From Pseudomonadota bacterium (lineage in GTDB: Bacteria; Pseudomonadota; Gammaproteobacteria; Enterobacterales; Enterobacteriaceae), in the NCBI GenBank assembly GCA_023454395.1, contig JAEYFY010000010.1, forward strand, positions 1 through 5,252: a stretch of DNA of 5,252 bases, in the 5' to 3' direction. Positions 1 to 5,252 of the stretch are shown piece by piece. A program made the position numbers and the translations under genes. Numbering within the stretch: position 1 is the stretch's first letter; the number at the start of each line of letters is the position of its first letter. The notes under the pieces were generated by a model that saw nothing but the letters and a program-made list of their open reading frames with translations, was not told the DNA's origin and made no database searches.

Positions 1-488
1 ATACTCTTGGTAGTGTTGCGCCCAAAGAACGTATTAATATTAAATACATCCCTAATGATGGTGGTGTTCAATCCGAAGTCGAATTGCCTTTAAATATGCT
101 TATTGTGGGCGATATGAAAGGAAAGACTGAAGAAACGCCCATTGAAGATCGTAAAACCATTTCAATTAATCAGAACAACTTTAACTCTGTTATGGAAAGT
201 GCGGGTATTAATCTTAATATCGCGGTTCCAAATGCATTAGATGAAAAAAGTGAGTCTGATCTTAACGTCAATTTAGAGATTAAATCACTACAAGATTTTT
301 CTCCGGATAATATTGCACGCCAAGTTCCTGAGCTAAAAAAACTATTAGAACTAAGAGAAGCGCTTGTTGCGCTAAAAGGTCCTCTTGGCAATATCCCTGC
401 TTTTAGAAAACGTCTGCAAGAGCTTCTGGAAAATGAAGCCACACGCGAACAGTTACTCAAAGAGCTTGATATTGCTAGCCAAAAATAA
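1..488 (+). CDS. tssB: T6SS contractile sheath small subunit TssB (VipA), 5' partial
   Basis: TssB pairs with TssC to build the cytoplasmic contractile sheath around the Hcp tube of the type VI secretion system. The reading frame is open from base 3 to the TAA at 486-488, giving 161 visible residues. Family hallmarks are clear: SVAPKERINIKY at visible residues 4-15, VELPLNMLIVGD at 26-37, IEDRKTISINQNNF at 47-60, the segment SLQDFSPDNIARQVPEL at 95-111, and LVALKGPLGNIPAFRKRL at 121-138. Full-length members are about 160-175 residues and usually begin only a few residues before SVAPKER, so just a short N-terminal tip and the start codon are missing. A TTG at position 84 is not the start, because conserved TssB sequence continues upstream of it in frame. 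The C-terminal part contains the conserved helical segment expected to pack against TssC. The gene is followed after 20 nt by tssC, the standard order. Identity is very secure; the true start cannot be seen. Confidence 0.97.
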   Translation, partial: TLGSVAPKERINIKYIPNDGGVQSEVELPLNMLIVGDMKGKTEETPIEDRKTISINQNNFNSVMESAGINLNIAVPNALDEKSESDLNVNLEIKSLQDFSPDNIARQVPELKKLLELREALVALKGPLGNIPAFRKRLQELLENEATREQLLKELDIASQK

Positions 489-508
489 TATTTACAGAGG
501 ATTATTCT

Positions 509-1987
509 ATGTCTTTAGTTAATGAAGCTCCACAAGAGCAGATAACAACGTCTGGTGGCTCTTTGCTTGATGAAATTATGGCGCAATCAAGAATGTCGCC
601 AGAAACCGAAGCTTATGATATTGCAAAACAAGGCGTTGCTGCGTTTATTAGTAATATTTTTGCTAACCCGTCAGAAGAAAAGCCAATCAATAAGCTATTG
701 ATTGATAAAATGCTTGTTGAGTTAGACACTCAATTAAGTGCGCAAGTAGACCAAATTTTGCATGCACCAAAATTTCAAGAAATTGAATCTTCATGGCGTT
801 CATTAAAATTACTTGTTGATCGTACTGATTTTCGTGAAAACATTAAAATCAATATCTTACATGCAACAAAAGAAGAACTATTAGAAGATTTTGAGTTTTC
901 ACCTGAGATTGTACAATCTGGTTTCTATCAGCACGTTTACTCATCAGGCTATGGTCAATTTGGTGGCGAACCCGTCGCAACAGTGATTGGTAACTATGCC
1001 TTTAATAACACCACACCTGATCTGAAATTAATGCAATACGTCAGTGCTGTAGGTGCAATGGCTCATGCGCCATTTATTTCATCCGTTTCACCTAATTTCT
1101 TAGGCATTAATAGCTATGCTGAATTGCCTGCAATTAAAGATTTGAAATCCGTATTTGAAGGTCCTGCTCACACCAAATGGCGTTCACTGCGAGAATCTGA
1201 AGATGCGCGTTATTTAGGTTTAACAGCACCTCGTTTCTTAGTGCGTTTACCTTATTCACCTACTGAGAATCCAATTAAGTTATTTAATTACTCTGAAGAT
1301 GTGAAGCAAGATCATGAACATTACTTATGGGGTAATACCGCTTTCTTATTAGCAAGTTGTATTAATGACAGCTTTGCAAAATATCGCTGGTGTCCAAATA
1401 TTATTGGTCCTCAAAGTGGCGGAACCGTAGGTGATTTACCTGTTCATAACTTTGAAGCGATGGGTGAATTACAAACTAAGATCCCAACAGAAGTTTTAGT
1501 CACTGACAGACGTGAATTTGAGTTAGCAGAAGAAGGTTTTATCACCTTAACAATGCGTAAAGGTAGCGATAATGCCGCTTTCTTCTCTGCAAACTCGGTA
1601 CAAAAACCGAAAAACTATCCTAATACGCGTGAAGGAAAATTAGCAGAAACTAACTATAAGTTAGGAACACAGCTTCCTTACATGTTTATTATCAATCGCT
1701 TAGCTCACTATATTAAAGTGCTACAACGCGAACAAATTGGCTCATGGAAAGAGCGCCAAGATCTTGAGCGGGAGCTTAATATCTGGCTAAAACAATATAT
1801 TGCGGATCAAGAAAATCCACCCGCAGATGTTCGTAGTAGACGCCCTCTTCGCTCTGCGCAAATCCAAGTTCTTGATGTTGATGGTGATCCAGGTTGGTAT
1901 CAAGTGGCTATTCAAGTTCGCCCTCATTTTAAATATATGGGTGCAAACTTTGAGTTATCACTTGTTGGTCGCTTAGATAAGGAATAA
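509..1987 (+). CDS. tssC: T6SS contractile sheath large subunit TssC (VipB)
   Basis: TssC is the large sheath subunit; TssB/TssC heterodimers polymerise into the helical sheath whose contraction fires the T6SS, after which the ClpV ATPase recycles it. The 492-residue length is normal for the family. Recognisable segments are WRSLKLLVDRTDF at residues 96-108, GYGQFGGEPVATVIGNYAF at 147-165, LGLTAPRFLVRLPY at 236-249, YLWGNTAF at 272-279, LVTDRREFELAEEGF at 330-344, LPYMFIINRLAHYIKVLQRE at 389-408, and a C-terminal block from RPLRSAQIQV (445) to the end that includes VRPHFKYMGANFELSLVGRL (470-489). The N-terminal helix near SLLDEIMAQSRM (18-29) matches the region that in other TssC/VipB proteins binds ClpV; that role is inferred from the family. 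The ATG at 509 has a good Shine-Dalgarno sequence, AGAGGA at 496-501, seven bases upstream. The frame is intact with no internal stop. Confidence in identity is very high. Confidence 0.98.
   Translation: MSLVNEAPQEQITTSGGSLLDEIMAQSRMSPETEAYDIAKQGVAAFISNIFANPSEEKPINKLLIDKMLVELDTQLSAQVDQILHAPKFQEIESSWRSLKLLVDRTDFRENIKINILHATKEELLEDFEFSPEIVQSGFYQHVYSSGYGQFGGEPVATVIGNYAFNNTTPDLKLMQYVSAVGAMAHAPFISSVSPNFLGINSYAELPAIKDLKSVFEGPAHTKWRSLRESEDARYLGLTAPRFLVRLPYSPTENPIKLFNYSEDVKQDHEHYLWGNTAFLLASCINDSFAKYRWCPNIIGPQSGGTVGDLPVHNFEAMGELQTKIPTEVLVTDRREFELAEEGFITLTMRKGSDNAAFFSANSVQKPKNYPNTREGKLAETNYKLGTQLPYMFIINRLAHYIKVLQREQIGSWKERQDLERELNIWLKQYIADQENPPADVRSRRPLRSAQIQVLDVDGDPGWYQVAIQVRPHFKYMGANFELSLVGRLDKE
1979..1983 (+). 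promoter_or_regulatory. Ribosome-binding site of tssE inside the end of tssC
   Basis: AAGGA lies nine bases before the tssE ATG and falls within the last codons of tssC, just before its TAA. Ribosomes finishing tssC would therefore cover or expose this site, which suggests coupled translation of the two genes. The motif and spacing are seen directly; the coupling is inferred. Confidence 0.7.
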
Positions 1988-1992
1988 GTGCG

Positions 1993-2430
1993 ATGACAGC
2001 TCTATATAATTTGGAAGACAACCCCGCTTCCAGTTTATTTGAGCGCATACAAGGGAAGAGTTCAGGCTCTTCCCAACGCGCAAAAATCCAAGCGTTACTC
2101 ATGTCAATTAAGCAAAATTTAAATCAGGTTTTAAACAGCAGACCTTTAGGTTGCCAAAGTACTCCCACTTTAGGCATTCCTGATTTAAACGATGCAACAT
2201 TAACAGGAGTCGATTTCAAGGTTCATTTATCCAATATTATTGCGGATTGCATTACGACTTATGAACCAAGAATAACCAATGTCACTGTTCATTTTATAGA
2301 AAATGAAGCAGAGCCACTGTCGCTGCAATTTAATATTACTGCTTTTCTCTTATTAGAAAATCAAAAGCAACTTATTGAATTTAACGTGCAATTAGACAGC
2401 AATCGTAGATACCAATTGACGCAATTTTAA
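1993..2430 (+). CDS. tssE: T6SS baseplate subunit TssE (gp25-like)
   Basis: TssE is the T6SS counterpart of phage T4 gp25. It sits in the baseplate wedge with TssF, TssG and TssK and provides the platform from which the TssBC sheath starts to polymerise. The 145-residue size fits the family. Visible hallmarks are the N-terminal LFERI at residues 15-19, a helix with IKQNLNQVLNSRPLG at 39-53 followed by the small loop LGIPDLND at 60-67, and the YEPRITNV segment at 90-97. This contains the EPR motif (91-93) that characterises gp25-like proteins and is involved in wedge and sheath contacts. The C-terminal half (roughly 97-135) reads as alternating beta strands, as expected for the fold. The ATG is five bases after the tssC stop and has AAGGA in the end of tssC. 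In many T6SS clusters hcp lies between tssC and tssE; here it does not. Identity is confident. Confidence 0.94.
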   Translation: MTALYNLEDNPASSLFERIQGKSSGSSQRAKIQALLMSIKQNLNQVLNSRPLGCQSTPTLGIPDLNDATLTGVDFKVHLSNIIADCITTYEPRITNVTVHFIENEAEPLSLQFNITAFLLLENQKQLIEFNVQLDSNRRYQLTQF

Positions 2431-2431
2431 T

Positions 2432-4216
2432 ATGTCTTCAAATCACTATTTTGATAATGAACTAAGCTATCTCGATAAGCTTGAACAATATGTTGCAACT
2501 GAAAAGCCGCAGCTTATTAATCAAATATCTGAAAGGGTGCGTGATCCTGATGCTGCGCGCCTTTTAGACGGTATTGCTTATTTATCAGGTAATTTACGAG
2601 AACAAATAGATAGACAATTTCCTGAACTAACAAACAGTTTAGTGAATATGCTATGGCCGGCTTACGCACGTCCATTTCCTAGCATGACAGCAATGGAATA
2701 TCGTACTGAAGCCACTCAAAAATATGCGATTAAAATAGCAAAAGGACAACCTTTTGTTAGCCGTCCACTCTATATTCAAAATGAATTAGCCGACAATGAT
2801 GAAGATAATTGGCATAAATGCCAATTTACACAGTGTCGTGATTTATGGGTACTTCCAATACAAATAGCACGAGTGACTCAAAATCAAGATACATTAGATA
2901 TTCATTTTTCTCTAAACCAATTACAGTCATTAGCTGAAGTTGGCTTAGAGAAACTGTGTATTTATCTTAATGGGCTTTCTTATACAACGACTCAGCTATT
3001 TTATTTATTAAATAGCAAAGTCAAAAAAGCAACAATAACAACGCCTAAGCATCAATTTACCTTAGCGCATTTTGCTGTTGAACCTATGGGTTTCCATGCA
3101 GAAGACTCTCTTTTGCCTTATCCTAAAAATAGTTATGAAGGATATCGCTTATTACAGGAATACTTTTGTTTTCCTGAAGCTTTTATGTCTTTATCAATCA
3201 AAGGATTAGATGATATTCCGCCTGCTTTGGTTTCTGATATTTTTACATTATCAATTCAATTTGATAGTGATATTCCAGAAGCGATGTTGATTACGGAAGA
3301 TTGTATAAAGATAAATTGCGTACCTGCAGTTAATTTATTTGAATCGGAAAGTGAAGCGATAAATTTAACGGGGAAAGAAACAGAATATGTTCTAAATAAA
3401 AGCCATAAAAAACAAGATTGCTATGATATTTTCTCAATAAATACAATCCAAGGTTTACGTTATATTCCGAATCAGCGTTCTTATATTACGCATTACACCG
3501 CTTTCGAAAGTTTTCATCATCAAAATAATCAAGAAAACCCAGAAAGAACGGGTTATTACCGTTTAAAAATAGCACACCATAAATTACATTATGGTTATCA
3601 ACATACCTTGTCATTTGTGCGAAATAACGAACCTGACTTACTAAATTGTGAAGAAAGTATTTCAGTAGCGATGAACTGTACTAATCGTACACTCGCTTCT
3701 TTATTATCTTCTCATTCGATAAAGCTTGACGAAAATAGCGTTATTCCCGGTGTTTTATCTGCCAGTAATATAATTAAACCAACAAAAGCACTTTATCCTT
3801 TATTAGGAAATACGTTGTATTGGTCAGAGCTCACTAATTTATCTATTAATTATCAATCTTTATTAAGCTTAACGGCACTCAAACAAATTTTACAGTTATA
3901 TGACTTTAAAGCGACGTTCTATCAACAATCGGCTCGCCAATCTCAAAAATGCCTCGATGCAATCACAAATTTAAAAACAGAGTCGATTGAGTATTTATAT
4001 AAAGGTTTGCCTGTAAGAGGTGTAAAAACAACATTATCGATACATCAAAATGCCTTTATTTCAGAAGGAGCTATGTATCTATTTTGTTCTGTATTAGCAC
4101 AATTTTTCACCCTTTATACCAGCGTTAATATGTTTCACGAATTGGAAGTGATTAATTTAGATAATAAGGAAATTTATCTTTGGCCAGCGAAAATAAACCA
4201 GCAAATACTCAAATAA
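2432..4216 (+). CDS. tssF: T6SS baseplate wedge subunit TssF (VasA)
   Basis: TssF, usually two copies with one TssG, forms the core of each T6SS baseplate wedge (equivalent to phage gp6/gp7) and contacts TssK and the VgrG hub. The 594 residues match the usual 580-630. Family landmarks in order: YFDNELSYLDKL at residues 6-17, RDPDAARLLDGIAYLSGNLR at 37-56, LVNMLWPAYARPFPSM at 70-85, CFPEAFMSLSIKGLDDIPP at 246-264, INCVPAVNLFE at 294-304, the SVAMNCTNRTLAS segment at 411-423, PTKALYPLLGNTLYW at 450-464 leading into LTNLSINYQSLL, and LPVRGVKTTLSIHQNAFIS at 526-544 followed by GAMYLFCSVLAQFFTLYTSV at 546-565. The ATG follows the tssE TAA by one base and is supported by the conserved N terminus, but no purine-rich Shine-Dalgarno is visible. 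The last 12 codons overlap tssG. The middle is notably AT-rich. Identity is very secure. Confidence 0.96.
   Translation: MSSNHYFDNELSYLDKLEQYVATEKPQLINQISERVRDPDAARLLDGIAYLSGNLREQIDRQFPELTNSLVNMLWPAYARPFPSMTAMEYRTEATQKYAIKIAKGQPFVSRPLYIQNELADNDEDNWHKCQFTQCRDLWVLPIQIARVTQNQDTLDIHFSLNQLQSLAEVGLEKLCIYLNGLSYTTTQLFYLLNSKVKKATITTPKHQFTLAHFAVEPMGFHAEDSLLPYPKNSYEGYRLLQEYFCFPEAFMSLSIKGLDDIPPALVSDIFTLSIQFDSDIPEAMLITEDCIKINCVPAVNLFESESEAINLTGKETEYVLNKSHKKQDCYDIFSINTIQGLRYIPNQRSYITHYTAFESFHHQNNQENPERTGYYRLKIAHHKLHYGYQHTLSFVRNNEPDLLNCEESISVAMNCTNRTLASLLSSHSIKLDENSVIPGVLSASNIIKPTKALYPLLGNTLYWSELTNLSINYQSLLSLTALKQILQLYDFKATFYQQSARQSQKCLDAITNLKTESIEYLYKGLPVRGVKTTLSIHQNAFISEGAMYLFCSVLAQFFTLYTSVNMFHELEVINLDNKEIYLWPAKINQQILK
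4165..4170 (+). promoter_or_regulatory. Ribosome-binding site fixing the TTG start of tssG
   Basis: TAAGGA lies inside the 3' end of tssF, nine bases before the TTG at 4180. Its first three bases (4165-4167) are also an in-frame TAA for the tssG frame, so tssG cannot begin further upstream than 4168, and the TTG is the first plausible start codon after that stop. The motif therefore supports both the start choice and the overlap with tssF. Confidence 0.8.
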
Positions 4217-5229
4217 CAGATATTGAGAAAATTCAAAGCTGGCTAAATAAAAAAGCGGGCAAATCTGTTACTGAATATAGCTTCTACCAATTAGTTGAGT
4301 TGCTTAATAAACTGCATTCTCAAAAAGCAGCATTGAATAACGAAAGCGCTATTCAGTTTAGATCAAGCGCTAATACAGCGTTTCCAACTCGTGATGTCGT
4401 TTCATTACAGCAAGATGAGCAAGGTCAGTTTGATCTAGAAGTCTCTTTTTTGGGTTTACATGGTAGCCAATCGCCATTGCCAGGTTATTACCTTGATCAT
4501 TTCGCGTGGGAAGATGCTCAACAAGCTAATCAATTAACAGATTATCTTAATCTATTTAATCACCGCTTAATGACTTTACTCCATCGTATATGGCGTAAAT
4601 ATCGCTATTACATCTGTTTTGAAGATGGCGGACACGACGCATTTTCTCGTCATATGTTCTCGTTGGTAGGGCTAGGAAGCGAAGCCAATCGTGGCATGAT
4701 GAATATCAACCACAGCAAAATGCTGGCTTATGCCGGATTACTTGCCAGTCCCAGTCGTTCCCCTGATGTAATTTGTAGCTTAATTTCTCACTGCTTTGAT
4801 TTAGAAAAAGTGGAATTAATCGGATGGGAAATACGCAAGGTACCTATTCCTGAAGATCAGCAAAACCGTTTAGGTGTTGTTGCTCGCCATTCAGGACAGA
4901 AATCACGCCCTAAAATGGTTTTAGGCGAGAACTTCAATATTGGTTCTCATATCTATGATTGCAATGGAAAATGTACCATTGAAATCAGTGAATTACCGCT
5001 TGAACGCTATATGTCGTTTCTTCCCAATGGCAAAGATTTTTTGTCTCTCATTACGTTTGTTTCTTACATCATGCATGAACAACTTGCATGGGATTTACGC
5101 TTACGCATTGCAGACAAACAGGCCTATGGGATCTGCTTAGGTAAAGAACAACACAATCAATTAGGTTGGCAAAGTTTTCTAGGAAAGCCCGAAGCCAATC
5201 CTAGTGTGACAATGACTATTTTGGAATAA
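4180..5229 (+). CDS. tssG: T6SS baseplate wedge subunit TssG (VasB), TTG start, overlapping tssF
   Basis: TssG binds TssF to form the T6SS wedge core, links to TssE and recruits TssK. The 349 residues are typical. Landmarks: ASENKPAN at residues 2-9, like many TssG N termini; YSFYQLVELLNKL at 33-45; FRSSANTAFPTRDV at 60-73; FLGLHGSQSPLPGYYLDH at 90-107; DYLNLFNHRLMTLLHRIWRK at 121-140; YAGLLASPSRSP at 184-195; and a C-terminal LGWQSFLG at 328-335 before the final strand. The start is a TTG at 4180 with TAAGGA nine bases upstream; an in-frame TAA at 4165 excludes longer versions, and the next in-frame ATG would come only at about residue 131, deep inside conserved sequence. It overlaps tssF by 37 bases in another frame, which suggests translational coupling and co-assembly of the two products. 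No frameshift or internal stop is seen. Identity is high; start choice is well supported. Confidence 0.95.
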   Translation: MASENKPANTQITDIEKIQSWLNKKAGKSVTEYSFYQLVELLNKLHSQKAALNNESAIQFRSSANTAFPTRDVVSLQQDEQGQFDLEVSFLGLHGSQSPLPGYYLDHFAWEDAQQANQLTDYLNLFNHRLMTLLHRIWRKYRYYICFEDGGHDAFSRHMFSLVGLGSEANRGMMNINHSKMLAYAGLLASPSRSPDVICSLISHCFDLEKVELIGWEIRKVPIPEDQQNRLGVVARHSGQKSRPKMVLGENFNIGSHIYDCNGKCTIEISELPLERYMSFLPNGKDFLSLITFVSYIMHEQLAWDLRLRIADKQAYGICLGKEQHNQLGWQSFLGKPEANPSVTMTILE

Positions 5230-5233
5230 TATT

Positions 5234-5252
5234 ATGGATAACTATTTACCCA
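5234..5252 (+). CDS. Start of a further ORF in the T6SS operon, 3' partial, identity unknown
   Basis: An ATG four bases after the tssG stop opens a frame reading MDNYLP to the end of the window. A weak purine patch, GGA at 5223-5225, lies eight bases upstream inside the tssG end, much like the other junctions in this cluster. The position suggests the next gene of the same operon. Genes that commonly follow tssG include tssH/clpV, tssA, vgrG, an FHA-domain gene and tssJ, but six residues do not allow a choice. That it is a real gene is inferred from spacing and context only. Confidence 0.5.

Noticed and set aside
84..86. TTG as the start codon of tssB
   Set aside because: The conserved TssB segment SVAPKERINIKY lies upstream in the same frame with no stop, so the gene is truncated by the window edge rather than starting here.
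170..460. Antisense 96-residue open frame inside tssB
   Set aside because: It lies fully opposite conserved TssB coding sequence, its translation is serine- and arginine-rich as expected of a shadow frame, and no domain is recognisable.
489..508. Possible promoter or terminator in the tssB-tssC gap
   Set aside because: The gap is only 20 bases, carries the tssC ribosome-binding site, and shows no hairpin with a T run and no paired -35/-10 elements.
4180..4216. Frameshift or sequencing error fusing tssF and tssG
   Set aside because: Both proteins have complete, family-typical lengths and ends, and tssG has its own ribosome-binding site, so this is a natural overlap of separate genes.
4940..5140. 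66-residue + strand open frame inside tssG
   Set aside because: It overlaps the conserved C-terminal half of TssG in another frame and has no recognisable domain or good start context; treated as a shadow.
1..5252. An undescribed biological system
   Set aside because: Every sizeable reading frame is accounted for by known T6SS sheath and baseplate proteins in a common order, with no unexplained stretch longer than 20 bases.

Overview
The window is a compact stretch of a type VI secretion system (T6SS) gene cluster. All genes lie on the + strand, and coding covers nearly every base. In order they are tssB (5' end cut off by the window edge), tssC, tssE, tssF, tssG, and the first six codons of a further ORF that runs off the right edge. 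Together these encode the contractile sheath (TssB/TssC) and three of the four usual subunits of the baseplate wedge (TssE, TssF, TssG; TssK is not seen here).

Layout: tssB 1-488, a 20-nt gap, tssC 509-1987, a 5-nt gap, tssE 1993-2430, a 1-nt gap, tssF 2432-4216, a 37-nt overlap, tssG 4180-5229, a 4-nt gap, then an ORF starting at 5234. No non-coding stretch exceeds 20 nt, and I see no promoter, terminator, RNA gene, insertion sequence, repeat array or CRISPR. The genes look like the interior of one polycistronic operon whose promoter lies upstream of the window. Tight spacing, Shine-Dalgarno sites inside preceding genes and one true overlap suggest coupled translation, which would suit subunits needed in fixed ratios.

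Function: TssB and TssC form the helical sheath around the inner Hcp tube. TssE nucleates sheath assembly on the baseplate, and TssF and TssG form the structural core of each wedge. Contraction drives Hcp and the VgrG spike into a neighbouring cell. Hcp (tssD), VgrG, TssA, TssH/ClpV, TssK and the membrane complex TssJLM are not seen here and must be encoded outside the window.

Organism: the DNA is AT-rich (many AT-ending codons, all five complete stops are TAA) and the proteins resemble gammaproteobacterial T6SS subunits. An AT-rich member of the Enterobacterales such as Proteus or a relative (Morganellaceae) fits well, but that is inference from composition and general resemblance, not a database match.

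I did not find an undescribed system. The points worth a second look concern gene boundaries: a TTG start with a long overlap at tssF/tssG, a tssF start with no visible ribosome-binding site, the absence of hcp between tssC and tssE, and an AT-rich, probably divergent middle of tssF.
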